From NCBI GenBank assembly GCA_003134855.1, contig PLCS01000008.1, positions 641,421 through 705,420 on the forward strand: a stretch of DNA of 64,000 nucleotides. Direction: 5' to 3'. Position numbers and translations under genes: made by a program. This document shows, piece by piece, positions 51,846-60,121 of this stretch. This DNA is from Acidobacteriaceae bacterium (lineage in GTDB: Bacteria; Acidobacteriota; Terriglobia; Terriglobales; Acidobacteriaceae). The notes under the pieces were generated by a model. The model saw only the letters and a program-made list of their open reading frames with translations. It was not told the origin of the DNA and ran no database searches. Each line of letters starts with the position of its first letter. Positions within the stretch are counted from its first letter, which is position 1.

Positions 51846-53930
51846 TTACCAAACCCGGCAGCGCGTGGCATGCACCATGGGCTGGCCGGCCTTGCAATTG
51901 AATGCCTTCTGGAACTCCGGCATATTCACCAGCACGTTGTTGACGCGCAGTTCGGGCATGGAGTGCGGATTGGTCAGAACCATGTTCCGTGCCGCTTCAG
52001 GCCGGATCTGATCGCACCAGCTCACCCCGTAGGCAATGAAGAAACGCTGCAAGTTGGTCAGGCCGTGCGCGTCCTTGTCCTCCAGCGTTTTGCCCTGCTG
52101 TTTCAGCTCCTCGACAAGCGCTGACAAGGCCAGGTAGATGCCGCCGTTATCCGCGGTGTCCTCGCCCTGGGTGAGTTTTCCGTTCTGCTGAACGCCGGCC
52201 ACGCCGGGAACCGGCCCGGTATATTCGCTGGCGATGCAGGCGCCGCGCTGGTCGTATTCCTTGGCGTCTTCAGCCGTCCACCAGTCGCGCAGATTTCCCT
52301 TGACATCGAACTTGCGGCCCTGGTCGTCGAAGGCATGGGTCAGTTCGTGGCCCACCACCGCGCCTTCCGCGCCGAAGTTGATCACGTCGTCCTGGCCAAC
52401 ATCGAAGTAGACCGGCTGCAGGATGCCTGCGGGGAAGTTGATGGTGTTGGTCTGAGGATCCTCATAGGCATTCACAGTGGGCGGCGTCATGCCCCACTGA
52501 GTGCGGTCCAGCGGCTTGCCGACGAAGCTGAGCTGCCGCTTGAGCTCGAAGGCCGTGGCCCGCTCCACGTTGGCCGGGTAGCTCTCCCGTGTGATGGACA
52601 GGGAGCTGTAGTCGATCCACTTGTCCGGGTAGCCAATCTTGTCCAGCACCGCGGCCAGCTTCAGGTGCGCCTCGCGCTTGGTCGCCGGCTGCATCCAGGT
52701 TGCGGCGTCAATGTCGCGGCCCATGGCGGCCTCGATCTCCTTGACCATCTTTTGTGCGCGGGCCTTGCTCTCCGGCGGAAAGACCTGCGCGACATAGGCC
52801 TGGCCCAGCGCCTCGCCCAAGTACGCATCCACAGCCGAGGTGCAGCGGCGCCAGTCGGGCGGCTGCTGGCTCTGGCCGGTGAGCGCCTTTCTGAAGGCAA
52901 AGGCCGCGTCGCGCCAGCCATTGCCCAGCGCCGGCGCCGCGCTGTGCAACAATTGCCAACGCAGGTAGAGCTTCCATGTCGCCAGATCCTCACTGACCAG
53001 CAGTTGGTTTAGGTCGCGGAAAAACTCCGGCGCCGACACTTCATAGAGCGGAACCGCGGGAGCGCCAAGCGCGCCGAGATATCTCTCCCAGTCGAAGGCC
53101 GGGGTGAGCGCCTTGAGCTGCGCCAGCGTGTAGCGATTGTTGAGCTTGTTGGGATCGCGGCGGGTAATGTTATCCATTTGCGCCCGCGCCATCGCCGTCT
53201 CCACGCGCAGGATCGTGGCGGCATCCTGAGCGGCGGCCGCCGCGCTCACCCCGTGCCTCTTGAGCAGCGACTCAATAAAAACAACGTATTTTTCGCGAAT
53301 CGCCTTGGTTTCCGCGTCGCTGTCCAGGTAGTAATCGCGGCCCGGCATTCCCAGCCCGCCCTGATCCACGCCGGCAACCACCCGGCTGACATCGTTGTAA
53401 TCCGGCGTCGGCCCATAGCCTAAGAATGGCGCATCGGTCTGGTTGTCGTTGCCACTCCAGGCGCTGCCAAAGGAGCTATGCAGCGCGGCCAGAACCGCTG
53501 CGATCTCGCGCTTCTCGTGGATGCTGTCGATGCGCTGGAGCAGCGGCTGGATCGCCGCCAGATCGTCGGCCTTGGAAGTTGCCTGGCCTGTGCAGGCCGC
53601 GTAGAAGTCGCCGATCTTCTGTTCATTGGCGGTGCGCGAGGCGCTGACGGACTGGTTCTTTTCGAGAATCTGCCGCAGTACCAGGCGGTTCCACTCGGTC
53701 AGCTTGCCGTCCGGACCCCAGCTCATCTGATCGGGCGGAATCGGATTCGCCGCACTCAGCTTGCCGCAGGCGTATTGATAGAAGTTGGCGCAGGGATCGA
53801 CGGCGTTATCCACCTGCATCACGTCGATATGCTGCAGCTCGGGCAGCGTTTGGCTCTGCTGTGGTGAAGACTGAGCCCACCCAATCGTGGCGGACAGAGC
53901 CGCCAGAGCTACTGCGAAATGTACCTTCAT
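51846..53930 (-). CDS. M13-family (neprilysin-like) zinc metallopeptidase
   Basis: A 694-residue exported peptidase from the ATG at 53930 with GGAGA 7 bases upstream. A signal peptide ends at TIGWAQ near residue 19. The N-terminal M13 domain is complete. The zinc site HELTH has H528, E529 and H532, with the third-ligand region TADNGG downstream. The C-terminus CKAGQPMVHATRCRVW is typical of complete M13 enzymes. These cleave peptides on the amino side of hydrophobic residues outside the cytoplasm. It is divergent from rsmA and bounded on the other side by an rsmA fragment. Confidence 0.94.
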   Translation of the reverse strand: MKVHFAVALAALSATIGWAQSSPQQSQTLPELQHIDVMQVDNAVDPCANFYQYACGKLSAANPIPPDQMSWGPDGKLTEWNRLVLRQILEKNQSVSASRTANEQKIGDFYAACTGQATSKADDLAAIQPLLQRIDSIHEKREIAAVLAALHSSFGSAWSGNDNQTDAPFLGYGPTPDYNDVSRVVAGVDQGGLGMPGRDYYLDSDAETKAIREKYVVFIESLLKRHGVSAAAAAQDAATILRVETAMARAQMDNITRRDPNKLNNRYTLAQLKALTPAFDWERYLGALGAPAVPLYEVSAPEFFRDLNQLLVSEDLATWKLYLRWQLLHSAAPALGNGWRDAAFAFRKALTGQSQQPPDWRRCTSAVDAYLGEALGQAYVAQVFPPESKARAQKMVKEIEAAMGRDIDAATWMQPATKREAHLKLAAVLDKIGYPDKWIDYSSLSITRESYPANVERATAFELKRQLSFVGKPLDRTQWGMTPPTVNAYEDPQTNTINFPAGILQPVYFDVGQDDVINFGAEGAVVGHELTHAFDDQGRKFDVKGNLRDWWTAEDAKEYDQRGACIASEYTGPVPGVAGVQQNGKLTQGEDTADNGGIYLALSALVEELKQQGKTLEDKDAHGLTNLQRFFIAYGVSWCDQIRPEAARNMVLTNPHSMPELRVNNVLVNMPEFQKAFNCKAGQPMVHATRCRVW

Positions 53931-54048
53931 AAGATTCTCCACATAGAAGATAACAGGCCTTCGCGCGCAATGGGAGGCAAATTGAATCCATTGCGGTCTC
54001 CACCCAGGCCACCCGAAGCTCCGCCTTCATCTACCATCAAGTCAGCCC

Positions 54049-54846
54049 ATGCCCGCCAAACCCAAGCTCGGCCAGAACTTCCTCGTCGATTCCGAGGCCA
54101 TCCAGCGCATCGCGGCCTCCATCGGCGATCTCACCGGCCGCACGGTGGTCGAGATCGGCCCCGGCCGCGGCGCGATTACCGCTGCGCTGGCCGCCCGCGC
54201 CGCACGCGTGCTGGCCGTCGAGCTGGACCCGCTGCTGGCCGCTGGGTTGCGCGTCGAGTTTCTGCTGGATCCAGCTGCCCGCGTCACCGTCATCAACGAG
54301 GACGCTTTGCGCTTCGACTTTGCGGCGGCCTCGGCAGTGGCGGGCGAGCGGCTGCTGGTGGTCGGCAACCTGCCCTACGGCATCACCTCGCAGATTCTGC
54401 TCAAGCTGGCCGCGAGCCACGCCGCGCTCGACCGCGCAGTGCTGATGGTGCAGCGCGAGGTGGCCGACCGCGTCACCGCCCAGCCCGGTTCGCGCGACTA
54501 TGGACTGCTCTCGGTAACCGTGCAGCTCTACGGGCCGGCGCAGAGCCTCTTCACGCTGCCTCCCGCCGCCTTCTCGCCTCCGCCCGAGGTGTACTCGACT
54601 GTCTTTCGCTGGCGGTTTGCGCCGCGCTTTGCTGAGCTGGAAGTCGAAGAAGCTAGCTTCCTGCGCTTCGTCCGCACGGCCTTCGCGCAGAAGCGCAAGA
54701 CGCTGGCCAACAACCTGCGCGCCGCCGGAGTTCCGCCCGCAGCCGTTGCGGCTGCGCTGGAAGATGCCGCAATCGACCCCATGGCGCGCGCCGAATCCCT
54801 GCCCATCGAGAGCTTTGCCGCGCTTTGGCGCTCGTTGCAACCATGA
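54049..54846 (+). CDS. rsmA: 16S rRNA dimethyladenosine transferase RsmA (KsgA)
   Basis: A 265-residue enzyme that dimethylates two adjacent adenosines near the 3' end of 16S rRNA. KPKLGQNFLVD is the family start, VVEIGPGRGAITAALA the SAM-binding motif, and VGNLPYGITSQIL the NLPY catalytic motif. The C-terminal domain is complete. An incomplete 5' copy lies 2.3 kb upstream. The ATG at 54049 has no strong ribosome site but fits the family start. Confidence 0.97.
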   Translation: MPAKPKLGQNFLVDSEAIQRIAASIGDLTGRTVVEIGPGRGAITAALAARAARVLAVELDPLLAAGLRVEFLLDPAARVTVINEDALRFDFAAASAVAGERLLVVGNLPYGITSQILLKLAASHAALDRAVLMVQREVADRVTAQPGSRDYGLLSVTVQLYGPAQSLFTLPPAAFSPPPEVYSTVFRWRFAPRFAELEVEEASFLRFVRTAFAQKRKTLANNLRAAGVPPAAVAAALEDAAIDPMARAESLPIESFAALWRSLQP

Positions 54847-54893
54847 ACTCGCTTAAACAATACTGTAAGAATCAAAAAGAGAGGAGCTGATGC

Positions 54894-55424
54894 ATGAAAT
54901 GGATGTCCAAATGCAAGTGGCGTAGAGCTTCAATCGGAGCAATAAGTGCATTACTCCTCGTCCCCGGTGTTTTCGCTAGAAGTCACAAAGAACAACCATA
55001 TCGACATTCCGATGTAGATATGCCAGTATCGCTCGCGGTCGGAACTGTCCAGACACCTGAGTTTCCTGTTGCCTCGCACGGGTATTGGATCATGATTCAG
55101 GGAGAGAAGCCTCTTCCGTTCAAGCAAATGGAGTGTATGATGGGGGTCACTCAGGGGCCGCTCGACTCGAAGAATTGCAGTAGCAATGATCCTCTGCTTC
55201 GAGCGGACTGGACTGTCTGGGATGGGAACCATATCGTATCGAGTGGATCGAGTACAACTGCGGCTGATGCTAAATACACAACCCAGTACATCTTCAAATT
55301 CCTTGGCAAGTTCTTGGGAGAAGCTGGCAAGAACTATGTCGTGAAAGTGAATTTTACCAAGGATGGCACGCCGCTGAACGTCGCCAATCCGCATCTGATC
55401 GTTGTCAGGATAGGATACGAATGA
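54894..55424 (+). CDS. Exported protein of unknown function
   Basis: A 176-residue protein with a signal-type N-terminus (ASIGAISALLLVPGVFARS, residues 12-30). The mature part is predicted beta-rich with two or three cysteines (MECMMGVT, SKNCSS) and the pattern YVVKVNFTKDGTPLNVANPH near the end. No family is recognised. It follows rsmA by 48 bp in the same direction and is lower in GC than rsmA. A ribosome site GAGGAG is 9 bases upstream. Confidence 0.7.
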   Translation: MKWMSKCKWRRASIGAISALLLVPGVFARSHKEQPYRHSDVDMPVSLAVGTVQTPEFPVASHGYWIMIQGEKPLPFKQMECMMGVTQGPLDSKNCSSNDPLLRADWTVWDGNHIVSSGSSTTAADAKYTTQYIFKFLGKFLGEAGKNYVVKVNFTKDGTPLNVANPHLIVVRIGYE

Positions 55425-55469
55425 AGGCGGCCAGGTGGTGCACCCTAATGGTCATCCACCTTCTGAGTG

Positions 55470-55497
55470 TTCCTGTTACCTATTCCCTGTTCCCTGT
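55470..55497. repeat. Heptamer-period array
   Basis: TTCCTGT, TACCTAT, TCCCTGT, TCCCTGT run between the exported-protein gene and the ruvC stop, where two genes converge. Confidence 0.82.
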
Positions 55498-55499
55498 TT

Positions 55500-56012
55500 T
55501 CAGCCCCGCCCTCCCTCTTGCGCCGCCAGCGTCTGCGCGGTGTGGATGTGGCAAATGGCGACGGCCAGTGCGTCGGCGGCGTCGGCCGGCTGCGGCACTT
55601 CGGCCAGCTCCAGCAGGCGCGCTACCATGAACTGAACCTGTTCTTTTTTTGCCAGCCCGTAGCCCACCACGCTGGACTTGATCTTGAGCGGCGCATACTC
55701 GGCCACCGGGAGCCCTTGCACCGCCGCGGCCAGCAGAGCCACGCCCCGCACCTGCCCCAGCTTCAGCGCCGATTTGGCGTTTACCGAGTAGAAGACCTCC
55801 TCGATTGCTACCGCATCCGGCTTCCAGCGCTCCAGTTCGGCGCTCAGCGCGCTGTAGACCTGCTCCAGACGCTCGGCCGTCGTCTTGCTCTTGACCAGCC
55901 GGATCGCCCCCATCGCCTTCATCACCAGCCGCGGCTGCCGCCCCGCGTCGTCCGACTCGACCACGCCGTACCCGGTCACTTCCGTTCCGCAATCGATGCC
56001 GAAGACCCGCAT
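55500..56012 (-). CDS. ruvC: Holliday junction resolvase RuvC
   Basis: A 170-residue endonuclease acting with RuvAB in recombination. FGIDCGTEVTGYGVV supplies the first catalytic Asp, AIEEVFYSVNAKSALKLGQ the Glu, and the C-terminal ADAADALAVAICH the last acidic pair. Length and start match the family. ruvA and ruvB are not adjacent. Confidence 0.96.
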   Translation of the reverse strand: MRVFGIDCGTEVTGYGVVESDDAGRQPRLVMKAMGAIRLVKSKTTAERLEQVYSALSAELERWKPDAVAIEEVFYSVNAKSALKLGQVRGVALLAAAVQGLPVAEYAPLKIKSSVVGYGLAKKEQVQFMVARLLELAEVPQPADAADALAVAICHIHTAQTLAAQEGGRG

Positions 56013-56194
56013 GGCCCTGAGTGTATCGCAGCGCCCTTCTTCAATTCCCGCTCTCTCACAACCCGGCGTCTCGTGTCTTTAATTTTTCTTCTTGATTTCC
56101 GTGTAGCAGTTCGTGTTAGCTTGCAGAGAGCAGAGCTTGCCTGCAAGCCGCGCTCCTCTCACACTCTCTACACACAACCAAGCCAGGAGTCTCT

Positions 56195-56623
56195 ATGAAG
56201 CCCACGCTTTTTCTGCGCATCGCATCCGTGTTGACATTCATCCACGCGGTGCTCCACACCATCGGCGGCGTCTTCGGCAAGCCAGGGCCGGGCGCCGCCG
56301 CAGTCGCCTTTGCCGCCATGCAGGCCAACCAATTCCTGGTCATGGGCCTGACGCGCACCTACGCGGAGTTCTACCGGGGCATGGGCATTGCCATGACCAT
56401 TTCGATGACCGCGGAAGCAATCGTTTTCTGGCAGCTTGGCTCCCTTGCCAAGACCCATGCCGCACGGCTTCGCCCGATTGTCGCTACTTTTGCGGTTGCC
56501 TATCTTGTCATTGCCGTTAACTCGTGGTGCTATTTCTTCCAGGCTCCGGTCATCGTCGAAGTATTGATCGCCCTATGCCTCATCCTGGCCATCGTTACTG
56601 CCAAACCCTCTCCAACCGCATGA
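56195..56623 (+). CDS. Small integral membrane protein (LIC_13387-like)
   Basis: A 142-residue protein with four hydrophobic segments and a histidine-containing first helix (FIHAVLHTIGGVFG). FYRGMGIAMTISMTAEAIVF in the middle is the most distinctive motif. It resembles a family of small membrane proteins of unknown function. The next gene encodes another membrane protein 27 bp downstream, so they are likely one operon. Confidence 0.72.
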   Translation: MKPTLFLRIASVLTFIHAVLHTIGGVFGKPGPGAAAVAFAAMQANQFLVMGLTRTYAEFYRGMGIAMTISMTAEAIVFWQLGSLAKTHAARLRPIVATFAVAYLVIAVNSWCYFFQAPVIVEVLIALCLILAIVTAKPSPTA

Positions 56624-56650
56624 ATCGCGGAGTATGTTGGAGTTGAGACT

Positions 56651-57319
56651 ATGCAAACCACCTCACGGACAACGCGAATCAACTTGCTCATCGCAATCGC
56701 GGCGACCCTGTGCATGATCGCAGCAAAACTCCTCTCCTACTTACAGTTCGTGTATCTGCCCGGCGCAATCGCCATGATTGCCGAGGCGTTTCTGCTGCTG
56801 GCTGTCTATGCCATTGCTGTAGCCTGGCCGCAAGGCCGCATCGGGTTTTTGCTTCGCCCTCAATTCGCCACGCTTCTCGGCGCAATCGCCGGAGTTCTCC
56901 AGATCATTCACTTGCTCGTCGAACGATTCATTTCCTTTCCCGGCCCATGGGATGGCCTGGTCACTTTGGCCTTCATGCTCGCCACCTTCTTCCTCTGGGG
57001 CTTCGCGGGCTATCGAGCGCACAAACTTGGGCTGTCTTTCATCCCTGCTTGTCTGGCCGCTCTGTGGAGCGCGATGGTCACCATGACCATCGCCGTCCTC
57101 GCCGGAACCCTGATCGAGTTCTTCATCGCCCCCATCCCGCTTGAATCCATAAGGGCCTGGGCCGAGTTTCAGCGCAGCGGCTGGAACGACCTGTACGCCT
57201 TCTCCATCGCCAACACCATCGACGAAGCATCTACCCACCTGTTCATTGGGCCGATCGTCGCTTGCATCTTTGGCGCAATCGGCTTCAGTCTTCGCCGGCT
57301 TTTCGGCAAATCAAATTGA
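56651..57319 (+). CDS. Integral membrane protein of unknown function
   Basis: A 222-residue protein with about six hydrophobic segments and no recognised domain. It is preceded closely by the LIC_13387-like gene, and both are strongly hydrophobic. The conserved-looking stretch NTIDEASTHLFIGPIVACIF near the C-terminus may be functional. No further inference is possible. Confidence 0.7.
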   Translation: MQTTSRTTRINLLIAIAATLCMIAAKLLSYLQFVYLPGAIAMIAEAFLLLAVYAIAVAWPQGRIGFLLRPQFATLLGAIAGVLQIIHLLVERFISFPGPWDGLVTLAFMLATFFLWGFAGYRAHKLGLSFIPACLAALWSAMVTMTIAVLAGTLIEFFIAPIPLESIRAWAEFQRSGWNDLYAFSIANTIDEASTHLFIGPIVACIFGAIGFSLRRLFGKSN

Positions 57320-58346
57320 TTGGCGTAAATCCTACCTGAATCTTTCAGCCCGGAACTCCACCCCCTAAAATAACGGCGGCCTGAGCACATTGCCCAGGCC
57401 GTCGCGGTGAACTGTGGGTATTGGACTAAGGCCATCGCGCTTTGCGAAAGCCCGTGCATCTTCACTCCTGTTCCCAGGCCGTGGCCGTTCGGTGGCGATG
57501 CCCGGCAAGCCGGACTCCTTCGGCGACAGGCTTCGTCGCTGTATTGAAGAATTGCCACCCCGCGCTACGAACTCCAGGGTTACGGCCAACAGTGAAGGCG
57601 CAGTAGCGTCCCATGCGGTAAGAACTTGCTCCGCGTGGGGGCAACCAGGAGTCTAAGGCGCGATGCCCTAGGCCTCAGTCACCTCACGTACCATACTTCT
57701 CGAAGTTTCTTTCTGCATCAGTTGGACCTACCTCCTTTCCCGTGTGCGCTTAATCTACCTCTCAATTCACGCGGCGTCAACAAAAGAATTTGCTGGGAGC
57801 GAATCTTGCCTTCCGCAGGCCTTCCCGGCTTCCCGTCTCAGGATACCCACTGGCCCATTCCACCGATTGCCCCTCCCGCCCGGCAGCCCTGTCAGTGGAC
57901 ATCCATTCTGGAGGGTTCAGAGGTCAGTTTTCGGATGCGGCCGGGAGAGCAAAACGCGCTGAATCGCGGTGAATGAACTGATCTCTGATCTCTGATTGGG
58001 TAAATTCTTGCCTCCACTGTGCAAACTGTTGCACATTTATACCACTCTGCCAGGCCTTTGACCCCCATCGGAAACCCCTCGCAATTCAGGTTGTAACGTG
58101 TTCATTTATAAAGAGTTGAAAATGGATATAAAAACTCTGGAACGGCCCGTTGGAATTGGCCCCTCACGTGCATCTGTTAGCTCGAAAAGGCAGTGTGTCG
58201 AGGTCTCCCCATTTATGCAAGGGCGCTCGGTTTACTCCGCTAACCCTTAACCCGGTTACCGTCTGGTGTCCCCATCCAGCCGGAACCATAAAAACGGAAT
58301 CAAGCTGGGTATTCCTGGTTTGGCCCGTAGAAGAAGAGGACGAATA
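57320..58346. other. One-kilobase non-coding region upstream of the PEP-CTERM gene
   Basis: No convincing gene is visible. It holds a GC-rich block at about 57345-57660 with hairpin potential (for example GCGGCCTG at 57376-57383 with CAGGCC at 57395-57400). A heptamer array lies at 57975-57995. An AT-richer leader of about 330 bp precedes the PEP-CTERM gene. The block could be an unannotated RNA or decayed DNA. Confidence 0.5.
57975..57995. repeat. Heptamer-period array
   Basis: GAACTGA, TCTCTGA, TCTCTGA lie within the long non-coding region between 57.3 and 58.3 kb. Confidence 0.75.
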
Positions 58347-59114
58347 ATGAAGGCCATTCGCAACGTCACGCTTCTCTCGCTTTCCTTGGTAGCCTTGGCG
58401 CTGCTCGCGGTTGCCCCCGCGGCCTACGCGAACACGATAACCTACACCACAATAGAAGCCAATTCCCCGGACAATTTGAACAACGAGATAGTGCTTCCTG
58501 CTATTTACCAGTTCAATCACACCTCTGGCCCGTATGCTGGAGACACGCTGAACTCGGTTACCATCACCTTCGTGGGTTCCGGTCAAACGACACTCACTGC
58601 TACGAATTCTGGCAGTAGCTCGTCAATAAGAGTTGGGGTGGCTTCTGACACGACGGTCACCCTGGACAGCACAAACAGCGGCATCGACTCCATCCTTGTT
58701 GCCAACAACTTTTATGATGACGTGACGGCAGCAGTCGCCCATCAAACTGTGTCAGGACATTCGACAGTGTATTGGGGGCAAAGTGGGATTGAAACAACGA
58801 ATCCAAATGTGACTCCATATACGATGGTATCAACTGGCGGACAATCAGTCGTGTTTAACTCGGGCCTTGGGCTTTTTGAAGGATCTAGCTCCCTTGGATT
58901 CGAACTTAACTCGGATACGGGTATTACTGGTGGGGGCAGCGGCGGGACTCTTTCAACTGGCCAGACCGGTAATAAATCCGGTGGCACGGTTATAGTCACC
59001 TACGACTACACGCCCGGGTCGGTCGTTCCCGAGCCCGGCACGCTGACTTTGTTCGGCACCGGCCTGCTGGGGCTGGCAGGGATGCTTCGCCGCAAGTTCA
59101 AGCAATCGCACTAA
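58347..59114 (+). CDS. PEP-CTERM sorting-signal protein
   Basis: A 255-residue exported protein from the ATG at 58347 with AGAGGA upstream. A signal peptide covers residues 8-29 (LSLSLVALALLAVAPAAYA). The mature part is a threonine/serine-rich beta-sandwich, possibly a choice-of-anchor-type domain. The C-terminus VVPEPGTLTLFGTGLLGLAG followed by MLRRKFK is a complete PEP-CTERM tail (motif, helix, basic end), normally processed by an exosortase. No exosortase gene is in the window. It is probably linked to exopolysaccharide or cell-surface display. Confidence 0.88.
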   Translation: MKAIRNVTLLSLSLVALALLAVAPAAYANTITYTTIEANSPDNLNNEIVLPAIYQFNHTSGPYAGDTLNSVTITFVGSGQTTLTATNSGSSSSIRVGVASDTTVTLDSTNSGIDSILVANNFYDDVTAAVAHQTVSGHSTVYWGQSGIETTNPNVTPYTMVSTGGQSVVFNSGLGLFEGSSSLGFELNSDTGITGGGSGGTLSTGQTGNKSGGTVIVTYDYTPGSVVPEPGTLTLFGTGLLGLAGMLRRKFKQSH

Positions 59115-59177
59115 GCCAGCGGCAACTGGCAGCGCGGCATTTAGGCCTTTTCGTTCTCGTCCTTCCTGCTTCTTGGG

Positions 59178-59214
59178 AAAAGTGGAATGCGGTTCTCGCA
59201 TTCCACTTTTTCTT
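59178..59214. terminator. Bidirectional terminator after the PEP-CTERM gene
   Basis: A perfect 14-bp stem (AAAAGTGGAATGCG at 59178-59191, CGCATTCCACTTTT at 59197-59210) has a 5-base loop and TCTTTG after it. It can also end the converging ABC ATPase transcript. Confidence 0.93.
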
Positions 59215-59269
59215 TGTTCCTATTCCCCTACTCCCTGACCCCTGATCCCTGATCTCTGAACTCTGTCCG
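59214..59269. repeat. Heptamer-period array, eight units
   Basis: Eight 7-mers (TTGTTCC, TATTCCC, CTACTCC, CTGACCC, CTGATCC, CTGATCT, CTGAACT, CTGTCCG) run from the terminator to the end of the ABC ATPase gene. It is the longest array of this type in the window. Confidence 0.88.
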
Positions 59270-60085
59270 TCACCAGCTATGCAGCCACTCCTCGTCGCGG
59301 CCGATGCGCACCGGCGCATGGAAGAGCTCGCTCAGCCGTTCCTCGGTGAGCAACTCCTGGCGCGGCCCGTCGGCCACGATGCGTCCGGCGCGCATCAGAA
59401 TCACCCGCTCGATCTCCGGCAGGATGTCGCCGAGGTGATGGGTCACCAGCACCACGCCGGTGCCTTCGCGGGCCAGCCGCCGCAGGCACTGGACGAGTTC
59501 CCGTTGCGCGGCCAGGTCCAGGGCATTGGAAGGCTCGTCCAGCAGCAGTTGCCGCGGCCGATGCACCAGCGCCCGCGCAATCAGGATGCGCCGCTTTTCG
59601 CCGGCCGACATTGTCCCCACCAGCCGATTGGCCAGGTGCAGCGCCTCCATCCGGGCCAAAGATTCGTGAGCCCGCTCGCGCATCTCGCCGGTGACGTGCA
59701 GGTTGGGCCACAGCGTCGAGGCGGAAAAGAATCCCGCGATCACCGCATCCAGGCCGCAGGTCACGGCGGTCCGCTCGCCGGGCAGTTCCGTCTGCACTCC
59801 CGCCGCCACCACGCCAAAGTGCTTGCGCAGCTCGGTCAGGTCCCAGCGCTCGCGGCCAAAGATGCGCACCCGCATCCCCGGCTGCACGATGGGATAAAGC
59901 TGGCAGCTCATAGCCAGTATCAGCGTGGATTTGCCGCAGCCATTCGGCCCCAGAATCGCCACGTGCTCCCCGGCGCGGATGGTCAGGTTCACATCGTGCA
60001 GGACCACGCGGTCGCCGCGCGCAACGTTCACTTTGCGCAGTTCCAGGAACTCGCTCTCCAGGACTTCACTCCGGCTCTCGGTCAT
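59270..60085 (-). CDS. ABC transporter ATP-binding protein
   Basis: A 271-residue stand-alone ATPase. Walker A GPNGCGKST near residue 48, signature MSAGEKRRILIARAL near 168, Walker B LLLDEPSNALD near 190 and the switch histidine in VTHHLGDI are all intact. The signature Ser-Ala-Gly-Glu is slightly unusual. It resembles ModF/YfmF-like ATPases. No permease or binding protein gene is adjacent, so its partner is elsewhere. It is divergent from argJ with about 35 bp between starts. Confidence 0.92.
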   Translation of the reverse strand: MTESRSEVLESEFLELRKVNVARGDRVVLHDVNLTIRAGEHVAILGPNGCGKSTLILAMSCQLYPIVQPGMRVRIFGRERWDLTELRKHFGVVAAGVQTELPGERTAVTCGLDAVIAGFFSASTLWPNLHVTGEMRERAHESLARMEALHLANRLVGTMSAGEKRRILIARALVHRPRQLLLDEPSNALDLAAQRELVQCLRRLAREGTGVVLVTHHLGDILPEIERVILMRAGRIVADGPRQELLTEERLSELFHAPVRIGRDEEWLHSW

Positions 60086-60121
60086 CTAACCTCTCTCCTG
60101 CTAGATTAAAGGTTGAAATCC

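Noticed and set aside
57365..57589. A 74-codon minus-strand frame in the long non-coding region
   Set aside because: It starts only at TTG, lacks a ribosome site and its arginine/proline-rich translation matches nothing known.
58138..58154. Sigma-54-like promoter (TGGAACG...TTGGA) upstream of the PEP-CTERM gene
   Set aside because: The distance between the GG and second element is 11 rather than 10 bases and the second element lacks GC, so it does not fit the -24/-12 consensus.
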